This document shows positions 28,446 through 36,941 of a stretch of 64,000 nt of DNA, one piece after another; position 1 is the stretch's first letter, and each line of letters opens with the position of its first letter. Source of the stretch: Streptomyces cylindrosporus (GTDB lineage Bacteria; Actinomycetota; Actinomycetes; Streptomycetales; Streptomycetaceae). Both the position numbers and the translations under genes were made by a program. The stretch is taken from the NCBI RefSeq assembly GCF_022698165.1, contig NZ_JALDAY010000001.1:992001-1056000 (forward strand). The letters are read 5' to 3'. Under the pieces are notes generated by a model. The model saw nothing but the letters and a program-made list of their open reading frames with translations. It did not search any database and was not told the origin of the DNA.

Positions 28446-29255
28446 TCAGGCCTTGAGGGCCGCGTCGACCACCTTGTTGAAGTCGGCCACCGTCAGCATC
28501 GGGGTGCCGTTGTTGAGCTGCTTGCCGTCCATGACGAAGCCCGGGGTGCCGGTCACGCCGTCCTTGTTGTCGTCGAACTGCTTCGACATGGCCATCGCCC
28601 AGGCGTCGTAGGTGCCGTTCTTCACCGCGTTCTGGAACTTGGTGTTGTCCTTCAGCGCGGGGACGGTCTGGGCGACCTTGATGAGGTAGCTGTCGTCCTT
28701 GAACTTGTCGGTCGTCTCGTCCGGGTGCCACTTGGTCGAGTACAGCGCGGTCTTGTACGCGAGGAACGCGTCGTCGCTGACGTTCAGCGCGGCACCCAGG
28801 GCGCTCAGCGCGTTCTTGGAGCCCTCGCCGTTGTCCTTGTCGTCGATGAAGGTGGCGCCGACGTACTGGAACTTGAACTTGCCGTCGGCGATGTCCTTCT
28901 TGAGGGTCGAGCCGACGGTCTGCTCGAACTGGGCGCAGACCGGGCAGCGCGGGTCCTCGTAGATCTTGAGGGTCTTCTTGGCGCTCGCCTCGCCGATGAC
29001 GACGGTGGTGCCGTTCTTGCCGGTGGTGTTGGCCGGGGCGACGACCTTGTCGCTCTTCACGGCCTCCCAGTGGGTGGGCTTGTTGGCCTGGACGACGGCA
29101 TAACCTATGCCGCCCGCCGCCGCGAGGACCGCGACGACCGAGCAGGCCACGATGATCTGCCGCTTGACCTTGGCCTTCTTGGCCTGGCGCTCGCGCTCGG
29201 CGCGCAGCCGCTCTCGGGCCGCAGTCTTCGCCGCCGCGCTGTTCCGCTTGCTCAT
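28446..29255 (-). CDS. Membrane-anchored DsbA-like thioredoxin-fold protein (first of two in the window)
   Basis: A basic cytoplasmic tail (residues 1-35, Lys/Arg/Ala-rich) precedes one membrane anchor (VACSVVAVLAAAGGIGYAVV) and an extracytoplasmic thioredoxin fold. The redox motif is CPVC in YEDPRCPVCAQFEQ. GTPGFVMDG holds the cis-Pro. This is the DsbA_2/DsbG-like architecture common in actinobacteria, used for disulfide formation or isomerisation outside the membrane. ATG 29255 is chosen because GGAG lies 8 nt upstream. Length 269 aa. The next gene upstream encodes a polytopic membrane protein that may be its partner. Confidence 0.85.
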   Translation of the reverse strand: MSKRNSAAAKTAARERLRAERERQAKKAKVKRQIIVACSVVAVLAAAGGIGYAVVQANKPTHWEAVKSDKVVAPANTTGKNGTTVVIGEASAKKTLKIYEDPRCPVCAQFEQTVGSTLKKDIADGKFKFQYVGATFIDDKDNGEGSKNALSALGAALNVSDDAFLAYKTALYSTKWHPDETTDKFKDDSYLIKVAQTVPALKDNTKFQNAVKNGTYDAWAMAMSKQFDDNKDGVTGTPGFVMDGKQLNNGTPMLTVADFNKVVDAALKA

Positions 29256-29332
29256 GTTGGTGATCTCCATATGGGACGCGCACACGTCGTACGCGGGATA
29301 CGTGTGGGGGAGTGCTGGTGCTCAGGGGTCGT

Positions 29333-30034
29333 TCAGGCGAAGGCGACCGAGCAGGGCGGGCCACGCCGTCCCAGGGAGTGCACGAAGAGCAGGTCGCGGA
29401 CGACCGAGGCGCGCGGGCCGGTGCGCCGCACCGACCGGGCCTCCGGAGCCGTCCGTACCGTCACCGCGGCGACCGCCAGCAGCAGCGGCCGGAACGTCGT
29501 CGCGGCCACCGCCCGCAGCAACTGGGCCAGCGCCCGCTCGCCGCGGCGCAGCCAGGCGGCGGCGACGAGGCCGACGCCGACGTGCGCGCCGAGCAGCAGC
29601 CAGGCGGTGGCCGGGTCGGCGTGGGCCAGCAGGGCCGCGAGGCGGTCGGTGCCGGTGCCCGTCACGCCCGTCACCCGGGCCAGCGGGGTGCCGACCTGCG
29701 CGTTGCTCCCGCACAGCAGGTCCCAGCCGACGGAGCGGAGGGGCCCCGCGACCGGGCCGCCCGCGGCGCCGTAACAGACGTGCTGGCCGGTGGTGAAGAC
29801 CGTGTCGGCGGCCAGCTCCAGCGGGATCAGCAGGGTGGCGATGGGCCCGAAGCCGCGCTCGCGGCCGGCCAGCGCGTAGGCGAGCGCGAACACGGCGGCG
29901 GCGACCGCGGCCACCGTGTTCAACGGCAGCGGGACCCGCGACAGCAGCACGTGCGACGCGGTGCTGAGCGTCACGACCAGTGTCGTGAACAGCGCCGCGC
30001 GAAGCGCTCTGATGCGGGTCCCGGATATGTCCAT
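29333..30034 (-). CDS. Polytopic membrane protein of unknown function
   Basis: I do not recognise a family. The 233-aa protein has about five hydrophobic stretches (near residues 13-30, 38-56, 65-80, 140-158 and 177-192). Two Cys occur in extracytoplasmic-looking loops (GQHVCYGAAGG and WDLLCGS). It is 77 nt upstream of, and on the same strand as, the membrane-anchored DsbA-like gene, so a joint role in thiol redox chemistry is possible. It lacks the CxxC of VKOR or DsbB. Conserved membrane proteins of this kind occur at this locus in Streptomyces, to my recollection. Confidence 0.65.
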   Translation of the reverse strand: MDISGTRIRALRAALFTTLVVTLSTASHVLLSRVPLPLNTVAAVAAAVFALAYALAGRERGFGPIATLLIPLELAADTVFTTGQHVCYGAAGGPVAGPLRSVGWDLLCGSNAQVGTPLARVTGVTGTGTDRLAALLAHADPATAWLLLGAHVGVGLVAAAWLRRGERALAQLLRAVAATTFRPLLLAVAAVTVRTAPEARSVRRTGPRASVVRDLLFVHSLGRRGPPCSVAFA

Positions 30035-30101
30035 GGCGTGGAGAGTCTGTCACGGGGTCCGGTAAGAGACCCCTAAAAGCTCCCTGTGAGATTACGGACT
30101 G

Positions 30102-31427
30102 TTAGAGACCCGGAATCCGGCCGTTGCGGAACAGGTCCACGAAGATCTGGTGGTCGGCACGCGCGCGTGCGCCGTAGTCGTGCGCGAAGGAGACCAGGAG
30201 GTCGGCGAAACCGGCCTCGTCGGCGGCGATCGCCGCGTCGATGGCCCGCTCGGTGGAGAACGGCACCAGGGACTCGCCGGATGTGTCGTCCGCCGCCGCG
30301 TGCATGGTGGCGGTGGCCCGGCCGAGGTCGGCGACGACGGCCGCGATCTCCTCCGGGTCGTCGATGTCGCCCCAGTCCAGGTCCACCGCGTACGGCGAGA
30401 CCTCGGCGACCAGCTGGCCCACCCCGCCCAGCTCGGTCCAGCCCAGCCACGGGTCGGCGTGGGCCTGCAGGGCGCGCTGGGAGATCACCGTGCGGTGGCC
30501 CTCGTGCTGGAAGTACCCGGCGATCGCCGGGTCGGTGATGTGCCGGGAGACGGCCGGGGTCTGGGCCTGCTTGATGTAGATCACGACGTCGTTCTCCAGC
30601 GCGTCGCTGTGGCCCTCAAGGAGGATGTTGTACGACGGCAGTCCGGCCGAGCCGATGCCGATGCCGCGCCGGCCGACCACGTCCTTGACCCGGTAGGAGT
30701 CCGGGCGGGTCAGGGAGGTCTCCGGCAGCGTCTCCAGGTAGCCGTCGAAGGCGGCCAGCACCTTGTACCGGGTGGCCGCGTCCAGCTCGATGGAGCCGCC
30801 GCCCGGTGCGAAGCGGCGCTCGAAGTCGCGGATCTCCGTCATCGAGTCCAGCAGCTCGAAGCGGGTCAGCGAGCGGGCGGCGCGCAGCGCGCCGAGCAGC
30901 GGGCCCTCGGCGGTGTCCAGGGTGAACGGCGGCACCTCGTCGCTCTTGGCGCCGGTCGCCAGGGCGTGGATCCGCTCGCGGTACGCGCCCGCGTACACCC
31001 GCACCAGCTCGCTGATCTGCTCGTCGCTGAGCGCCTTCGCGTACCCGATGAGCGCCACGGAGGCGGAGAAGCGCTTCAGGTCCCAGGTGAAGGGGCCGAC
31101 GTAGGCCTCGTCGAAGTCGTTGACGTTGAAGACCAGGCGGCCGTTGGAGTCCATGTACGTGCCGAAGTTCTCCGCGTGCAGATCGCCGTGGATCCACACG
31201 CGCGAGGTGCGCTCGTCCAGGTACGGTCCGCCCCGCTTCTCGGCGTCGAGGTCGTGGTAGAAGAGGCACGCCGTGCCCCGGTAGAACGCGAACGCGGAGG
31301 CCGCCATCTTGCGGAACTTCACGCGGAACGCGGCCGGGTCGGCGGCCAGGAGCCGGCCGAAGGCGGTGTCGAAGACGGCGAGGATCTCCTCGCCGCGCTG
31401 CTCGTCGTTGAGCCGGGGAACCGACAT
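30102..31427 (-). CDS. DUF2252 protein with kinase-like motifs
   Basis: A 441-aa cytoplasmic protein of the DUF2252 family, which has no assigned function. Conserved parts are MAASAFAFYRGTA (41-53), IHGDLHAENFG (79-89), and NVNDFDEAY (101-109). HGDLHAEN and DFD look like the catalytic loop and metal-binding motif of aminoglycoside-phosphotransferase-like kinases. A Gly-rich GRRGIGIGSAG (252-262) and a Lys in YIKQ (K286) come afterwards, the reverse of normal kinase order. AGGAGG lies 9 nt before ATG 31427. It is divergent from dnaE. A kinase activity is inference only. Confidence 0.8.
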   Translation of the reverse strand: MSVPRLNDEQRGEEILAVFDTAFGRLLAADPAAFRVKFRKMAASAFAFYRGTACLFYHDLDAEKRGGPYLDERTSRVWIHGDLHAENFGTYMDSNGRLVFNVNDFDEAYVGPFTWDLKRFSASVALIGYAKALSDEQISELVRVYAGAYRERIHALATGAKSDEVPPFTLDTAEGPLLGALRAARSLTRFELLDSMTEIRDFERRFAPGGGSIELDAATRYKVLAAFDGYLETLPETSLTRPDSYRVKDVVGRRGIGIGSAGLPSYNILLEGHSDALENDVVIYIKQAQTPAVSRHITDPAIAGYFQHEGHRTVISQRALQAHADPWLGWTELGGVGQLVAEVSPYAVDLDWGDIDDPEEIAAVVADLGRATATMHAAADDTSGESLVPFSTERAIDAAIAADEAGFADLLVSFAHDYGARARADHQIFVDLFRNGRIPGL

Positions 31428-31457
31428 CGCGGGGTGCCTCCTGGTGCATGGATGTGT

Positions 31458-31476
31458 ACGACAGCGTTTCTGTCGT
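31458..31476. promoter_or_regulatory. Dyad between the DUF2252 gene and dnaE
   Basis: ACGACAG (31458-31464) and CTGTCGT (31470-31476) form a perfect 7-bp inverted repeat with a 5-bp spacer. It lies 31 nt upstream of the DUF2252 start codon in the 205-bp divergent region. It does not match the actinobacterial LexA box. A repressor site for the DUF2252 gene is plausible. Confidence 0.4.
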
Positions 31477-31632
31477 GACCAACGGACGAAGGGCCGCGGA
31501 AGTGCCCGCGATCCCCGCTGTGAAGGTACGCGGGGCGGCCGTCGGATTGTCAGTCCCCGGGCATAGACTTCGACGCTGACCCCAGGACTGTCCGACCGCC
31601 CGTCACCGACCGTTTTCCATGGAGGCCCGACC

Positions 31633-34600
31633 GTGTCAAAGCCGCCGTTCACGCACCTGCACGTCCACACCCAGTACTCGCTGCTGGACGGTGCCGCGCG
31701 GCTCAAGGACATGTTCAACGCGTGCAACGAGATGGGCATGACCCACATCGCCATGTCCGACCACGGCAACCTGCACGGGGCGTACGACTTCTTCCACAGC
31801 GCGCAGAAGGCCGGGGTCACCCCGATCATCGGGATCGAGGCGTACGTCGCCCCCGAGTCCCGGCGCAACAAGCGCAAGATCCAGTGGGGCCAGCCGCACC
31901 AGAAGCGGGACGACGTCTCCGGTTCCGGTGGCTACACCCACAAGACGATGTGGGCCGTGAACAACACCGGCCTGCACAACCTGTTCCGGCTCTCCTCGGA
32001 CGCGTACGCCGAGGGCTGGCTGCAGAAGTGGCCGCGGATGGACAAGGAGACCATCTCCCAGTGGTCCGAGGGGATCGTCGCCTCCACCGGCTGCCCCTCC
32101 GGCGAGCTCCAGACCCGGCTGCGGCTGGGCCAGTACGACGAGGCCCTGAAGGCCGCCGCCGACTACCAGGACATCTTCGGCAAGGACCGCTACTTCCTGG
32201 AGCTGATGGACCACGGCATCGAGATCGAGCACCGGGTCCGCGACGGCCTCCTGGAGATCGGCAAGAAGCTCGGCATCCCCCCGCTGGTCACCAACGACTC
32301 GCACTACACGTACGCGCACGAGGCGACCGCCCACGACGCCCTGCTGTGCATCCAGACCGGCAAGAACCTCTCCGACCCCGACCGCTTCAAGTTCGACGGC
32401 ACCGGCTACTACCTGAAGTCCACGGACGAGATGTACGCCGTCGACTCCTCGGACGCCTGGCAGGAAGGCTGCCGCAACACCCTCCTGGTGGCCGAGATGG
32501 TCGACACCACGGGCATGTTCGAGAAGCGCGACCTGATGCCCAAGTTCGACATCCCCGAGGGTTACACCGAGGTCACCTGGTTCAAGGAGGAGGTCCGCCG
32601 CGGCATGGAGCGCCGCTTCCCCGGCGGCATCCCCGAGGACCGCCAGAAGCAGGCCGACTACGAGATGGACGTCATCATCCAGATGGGGTTCCCGGGCTAC
32701 TTCCTCGTGGTCGCCGACTTCATCATGTGGGCCAAGAACAACGGCATCGCGGTCGGCCCCGGCCGAGGCTCCGCGGCCGGTTCGATCGTCGCCTACGCCA
32801 TGGGCATCACCGACCTCGACCCGATCCCGCACGGCCTGATCTTCGAGCGGTTCCTCAACCCCGAGCGCGTCTCCATGCCCGACGTCGACATCGACTTCGA
32901 CGAGCGCAGGCGCGTCGAGGTGATCAGGTACGTGACGGAGAAATACGGCGCCGACAAGGTCGCCATGATCGGCACGTACGGCAAGATCAAGGCGAAGAAC
33001 GCCATCAAGGACTCCGCGCGCGTGCTGGGCTACCCGTACGCGATGGGCGACCGCCTCACCAAGGCGATGCCCGCCGATGTCCTGGGCAAGGGCATCGACC
33101 TCGACGGCATCACCAACCCGTCCCACCCGCGCTACAACGAGGCGGGCGAGATCCGGGGGATGTACGAGAACGAGCCGGACGTCAAGAAGGTCATCGACAC
33201 CGCCAAGGGCGTCGAGGGCCTGGTCCGGCAGATGGGTGTGCACGCGGCCGGCGTGATCATGTCCAGCGAGCCCATCGTCGACCACGCCCCGATCTGGGTG
33301 CGGCACACCGACGGCGTGACCATCACGCAGTGGGACTACCCGCAGTGCGAGTCGCTCGGCCTGCTGAAGATGGACTTCCTCGGCCTGCGCAACCTGACGA
33401 TCATGGACGACGCCGTCAAGATGGTGAAGTCCAACAAGGGCATCGAACTCGACCTGCTGGCCCTGCCGCTCGACGACCCCAAGACCTTCGAACTCCTCCA
33501 GCGCGGCGACACCCTGGGCGTCTTCCAGTTCGACGGCGGCCCCATGCGCTCCTTGCTGCGCCTGATGAAGCCCGACAACTTCGAGGACATCTCCGCCGTC
33601 TCCGCGCTGTACCGTCCGGGCCCGATGGGCATGGACTCGCACACCAACTACGCCCTGCGCAAGAACGGTCTCCAGGAGATCACCCCGATCCACCCCGAGC
33701 TGGAGGAGCCGCTCAAGGAGGTCCTGGACGTCACCTACGGCCTGATCGTCTACCAGGAGCAGGTGCAGAAGGCCGCCCAGATCATCGCCGGGTACTCGCT
33801 CGGCGAGGCCGACATCCTCCGCCGCGTCATGGGCAAGAAGAAGCCCGACGAACTGGCCAAGAACTTCACCATCTTCCAGGCCGGCGCCCAGAAGAACGGC
33901 TACAGCGACGAGGCCATCCAGGCCCTGTGGGACGTGCTGGTCCCCTTCGCCGGCTACGCCTTCAACAAGGCGCACTCCGCCGCGTACGGCCTGGTCTCGT
34001 ACTGGACCGCCTACCTCAAGGCGAACCACCCCGCCGAGTACATGGCCGGTCTGCTCACCTCGGTCAAGGACGACAAGGACAAGTCGGCCGTCTACCTGAA
34101 CGAGTGCCGGCGCATGGGCATCAAGGTCCTCCCGCCGAACGTCAACGAGTCGGTGCACAACTTCGCCGCCCAGGGCGACGACGTGATCCTCTTCGGCCTG
34201 GAGGCCGTGCGCAACGTCGGCACCGGCGTCGTCGAGTCGATCATCAAGGCCCGCAAGGCCAAGGGGAAGTTCGCCTCCTTCCCCGACTACCTGGACAAGA
34301 TCGACGCCACCGCCTGCAACAAGCGCACCACGGAATCCCTCATCAAGGCGGGCGCCTTCGACGCGCTCGGCCACACCCGCAAGGGCCTCACCGCGCAGTA
34401 CGAGCCGATGATCGACAACGTGGTCGCGGTCAAACGCAAGGAGGCCGAGGGCCAGTTCGACCTCTTCGGCGGAATGGGCGACGAGCAGAGCGACGAGCCC
34501 GGCTTCGGGCTGGACGTCGAGTTCACCACCGAGGAGTGGGACAAGACCTATCTGCTCGCCCAGGAGCGGGAGATGCTCGGTCTGTACGTCTCCGACCACC

Positions 34601-35172
34601 CGCTCTTCGGCCTGGAGCACGTGCTGTCCGACAAGGCCGACGCGGGCATCGCCCAGCTCACCGGCGGCGAGCACGCGGACGGCGCGGTCGTCACCATCGG
34701 CGGCATCATCTCGGGCCTCCAGCGCAAGATGACCAAGCAGGGCAACGCCTGGGCGATCGCCACCGTCGAGGACCTCGCCGGCTCCATCGAGTGCATGTTC
34801 TTCCCGGCGACCTACCAGCTGGTGTCGACCCAACTCGTCGAGGACGCCGTCGTGTTCGTCAAGGGCCGCCTCGACAAGCGCGAGGACGTGCCCCGGCTGG
34901 TCGCGATGGAGCTCCAGGTCCCCGACCTGTCCAACGCGGGCACCAACGCGCCGGTGATCCTCACCATCCCGGCGCTGAAGGTCACCCCGCCGATGGTCAG
35001 CAGGCTCGGTGAGATCCTCAGCCACCACAAGGGCGACAGCGAGGTCCGCATCAAGCTCCAGGGCCCGAGCAAGACGACGGTCCTGCGCCTTGACCGGCAC
35101 CGCGTGAAGCCGGACCCGGCGCTCTTCGGCGACCTCAAGGTGCTGCTCGGACCGTCCTGTCTGGCGGGTTAG
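31633..35172 (+). CDS. dnaE: DNA polymerase III alpha subunit (DnaE1-type replicase)
   Basis: This is the main chromosomal replicase. An N-terminal PHP domain (FTHLHVHTQYSLLDG) is followed by the polymerase core with PDVDIDFDERRR (acidic residues D417, D419), the helix-hairpin-helix region, and an OB-fold domain (AVVTIGGIISGLQRK). The product is 1179 aa, as expected for DnaE1. GTG 31633 has GGAGG about 7 nt upstream. PHP metal ligands appear intact, so proofreading activity of the PHP domain, shown for mycobacterial DnaE1, may apply. The gene stands alone, with a perfect palindromic terminator downstream. Confidence 0.97.
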   Translation: MSKPPFTHLHVHTQYSLLDGAARLKDMFNACNEMGMTHIAMSDHGNLHGAYDFFHSAQKAGVTPIIGIEAYVAPESRRNKRKIQWGQPHQKRDDVSGSGGYTHKTMWAVNNTGLHNLFRLSSDAYAEGWLQKWPRMDKETISQWSEGIVASTGCPSGELQTRLRLGQYDEALKAAADYQDIFGKDRYFLELMDHGIEIEHRVRDGLLEIGKKLGIPPLVTNDSHYTYAHEATAHDALLCIQTGKNLSDPDRFKFDGTGYYLKSTDEMYAVDSSDAWQEGCRNTLLVAEMVDTTGMFEKRDLMPKFDIPEGYTEVTWFKEEVRRGMERRFPGGIPEDRQKQADYEMDVIIQMGFPGYFLVVADFIMWAKNNGIAVGPGRGSAAGSIVAYAMGITDLDPIPHGLIFERFLNPERVSMPDVDIDFDERRRVEVIRYVTEKYGADKVAMIGTYGKIKAKNAIKDSARVLGYPYAMGDRLTKAMPADVLGKGIDLDGITNPSHPRYNEAGEIRGMYENEPDVKKVIDTAKGVEGLVRQMGVHAAGVIMSSEPIVDHAPIWVRHTDGVTITQWDYPQCESLGLLKMDFLGLRNLTIMDDAVKMVKSNKGIELDLLALPLDDPKTFELLQRGDTLGVFQFDGGPMRSLLRLMKPDNFEDISAVSALYRPGPMGMDSHTNYALRKNGLQEITPIHPELEEPLKEVLDVTYGLIVYQEQVQKAAQIIAGYSLGEADILRRVMGKKKPDELAKNFTIFQAGAQKNGYSDEAIQALWDVLVPFAGYAFNKAHSAAYGLVSYWTAYLKANHPAEYMAGLLTSVKDDKDKSAVYLNECRRMGIKVLPPNVNESVHNFAAQGDDVILFGLEAVRNVGTGVVESIIKARKAKGKFASFPDYLDKIDATACNKRTTESLIKAGAFDALGHTRKGLTAQYEPMIDNVVAVKRKEAEGQFDLFGGMGDEQSDEPGFGLDVEFTTEEWDKTYLLAQEREMLGLYVSDHPLFGLEHVLSDKADAGIAQLTGGEHADGAVVTIGGIISGLQRKMTKQGNAWAIATVEDLAGSIECMFFPATYQLVSTQLVEDAVVFVKGRLDKREDVPRLVAMELQVPDLSNAGTNAPVILTIPALKVTPPMVSRLGEILSHHKGDSEVRIKLQGPSKTTVLRLDRHRVKPDPALFGDLKVLLGPSCLAG

Positions 35173-35182
35173 GCGTGAGCGT

Positions 35183-35216
35183 GAGAGGGCGCGTCCGTGC
35201 ACGGACGCGCCCTCTC
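35183..35216. terminator. Perfect 34-nt palindromic terminator after dnaE
   Basis: GAGAGGGCGCGTCCGTG and its exact reverse complement abut with no spacer (35183-35199 / 35200-35216). It lies 10 nt after the dnaE stop and 36 nt beyond the convergent small gene, so it can serve both strands. No T run is present. Confidence 0.85.
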
Positions 35217-35251
35217 GTGTGCCTGGGTCTCAACAACCCGTTATGCAGATG

Positions 35252-35416
35252 TCAGTTGTGACCGAAGCTCTTCTGCCGGCCCTTCCGGGCCATGTCGCCC
35301 GGCGTGACCTGCGTGGCACGCTGCTCGGCCTGTGCCTCCATCGAGGTCTGCTCGGCCTGCTGCTGCCCGCGCTCGGACTGCGGCTGCTTACGGTTCTGCT
35401 TCTTGTTCTTGGCCAT
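35252..35416 (-). CDS. Small basic Gln/Lys-rich protein (54 aa)
   Basis: A 54-codon frame starts ATG with AGGAGG 10 nt upstream. It encodes MAKNKKQNRKQPQSERGQQQ, then a mixed helix-forming part with EQTSMEAQAEQ and a C-terminus ending GRQKSFGHN. It has no Cys and no membrane segment, is highly hydrophilic and probably disordered. The very strong ribosome-binding site and G+C-biased third positions support a real gene. I do not recognise a function. Confidence 0.75.
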   Translation of the reverse strand: MAKNKKQNRKQPQSERGQQQAEQTSMEAQAEQRATQVTPGDMARKGRQKSFGHN

Positions 35417-35652
35417 GGTGATCTGCCTCCTGTGGGGGATCTAGGGGCCAGGGCCGGGACCAGATTCACATAGGCTGACAAGGAGCGCATTTCGGATAAT
35501 TACCGTCTGTGACATGGCTTGTCGGAGCGCGAGGGTGCCCGGCGCACTCCGAAACGCCACGCCGAAGATCGAGTTCGGGCCGTTAACCCCTGCGTAGTCG
35601 GGCAGACTCGAAGGAAGCCCGAAGCAAACCTCCCGGGAAGAGGGTGAGTCGT

Positions 35653-36864
35653 GTGGACCGCTGCATCGTCCTGGTGGACGCCGGGTATCTGCTGGGGGCC
35701 GCCGCCAGTCTCCTTGCCGGGGAGCCCTCCCGCTCCCGCATCACCGTCGACCACGCCGCCCTCATCCAGGGCCTGCGCGAACGCGCCGAGTCCGACACCG
35801 AGCGGCCGCTGCTGCGCATCTACTGGTTCGACGGCGCCCCCGACCGCGTCCCGCAGCCCGAGCACCGCCGACTGCGCGTGATGCCCCGCGTCACCGTCCG
35901 GCTCGGCGCGCTGACCCGCAGCGACGGACGCTGGGCCCAGAAGGGCGTGGACGCCGCCATGCACGCCGAGCTCACCGAGCTGGCCAGGAACCGCGCCTGC
36001 TCCGACATCGTCCTGGTCACCGGCGACGGCGATCTGCTGCCGGGCATGATGGCCGCCAAGGAGCACGGCGTCGCCGTACACCTGTGGGCCGTGCAGGCGG
36101 CCGACGGGGACTACAACCAGTCCGAGGACCTGGTCGCCGAGGCGGACGAGCGGCGGGTGCTGGACCGTACGTGGATCACCAAGGCCGTACGGGCGAAGGA
36201 ACTCGGTGGGGTCTGTGCGCCGCCGCCCGCGCCGCGGCCCGAGATCGCCGCGATCCTCTCCGCGCCGCTGCCGGACTCCGCGCTCGCCCCGGCCCCCGAG
36301 CGGCCCGCGGACGAGGGCGAGCACGCGCCCGCGGCCGTCTCGGAGAACGGCACGCAGGAGCGGGTGCCCGCGCCCAAGGGCGTGCCCACGCCCAAGGACC
36401 TCGCGGCCCTGCGGGCGCCGGGTGTGCAGCCCGCGCCGCAGCCCGCGAACGCGACCCTGCGCTGGTCCTCCGACAAGGGCTGGGTCGACCGGCCGGCCGC
36501 GGAGCCGCCGGAGGCCGCCTCGATGCCGACGCTCGCGCAGCTGACCACGGCCGAGCAGCGGTGGGCCGACCGGGAGGAGGACATCACCACGGTCGGCGGG
36601 GACCCGTACGAGGTGGGCCAGGTGTTCTCGCGGCGGTGGATGGAGCGGCTGGGGGACCAGAGCCATCTGCAGAAGCTGTCGGGGATGTATCCGCGCATCC
36701 CGCACCGCATCGACGGCGAGCTGCTGCGCTACGCGGCCCGCTTCGGGCTGCTGGCCCACAAGGACGACCAGATCGACGAGCACGACCGTTACGCCATCCG
36801 GGCCGGGTTCTGGCGGGAGATCGACGTACGCACGGAGGCGGAGCACGCGCCTGCCGGTGAGTAG
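35653..36864 (+). CDS. NYN-domain (PIN-like) protein
   Basis: An N-terminal NYN domain (about residues 1-165) shows the acidic metal-binding pattern of PIN-fold RNases: IVLVDAGYLLGAA, KGVDAAMHAEL and VLVTGDGDLLPGMMAAKEHG. A Pro/Ala-rich linker (about 185-275) joins a C-terminal helical domain (QVFSRRWMERLGDQ to DEHDRYAIRAGFWREI) that may bind nucleic acid. GTG 35653 (MDRCIVLVDAGYLL) is preferred with GAGGG 8 nt upstream; GTG 35644 would add three residues. Length 403 aa. RNase activity is expected from the fold but not demonstrated for this member. Confidence 0.82.
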   Translation: MDRCIVLVDAGYLLGAAASLLAGEPSRSRITVDHAALIQGLRERAESDTERPLLRIYWFDGAPDRVPQPEHRRLRVMPRVTVRLGALTRSDGRWAQKGVDAAMHAELTELARNRACSDIVLVTGDGDLLPGMMAAKEHGVAVHLWAVQAADGDYNQSEDLVAEADERRVLDRTWITKAVRAKELGGVCAPPPAPRPEIAAILSAPLPDSALAPAPERPADEGEHAPAAVSENGTQERVPAPKGVPTPKDLAALRAPGVQPAPQPANATLRWSSDKGWVDRPAAEPPEAASMPTLAQLTTAEQRWADREEDITTVGGDPYEVGQVFSRRWMERLGDQSHLQKLSGMYPRIPHRIDGELLRYAARFGLLAHKDDQIDEHDRYAIRAGFWREIDVRTEAEHAPAGE

Positions 36865-36941
36865 TTCTTTACCGGCGATTGTGCAGTCATGGGCCGACCC
36901 GGGAGCGGGCAGGCGCTCCCGACCCCGTACTCTCGTCCTTT

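Noticed and set aside
31458..31476. LexA/SOS box between DUF2252 and dnaE
   Set aside because: The dyad is ACGACAG-N5-CTGTCGT and lacks the GAAC-N4-GTTC core of the actinobacterial LexA site.
31636..35202. A 1188-codon open frame on the - strand opposite dnaE
   Set aside because: High third-position G+C removes stops on the other strand. The + strand frame is a full-length DNA polymerase III alpha subunit.
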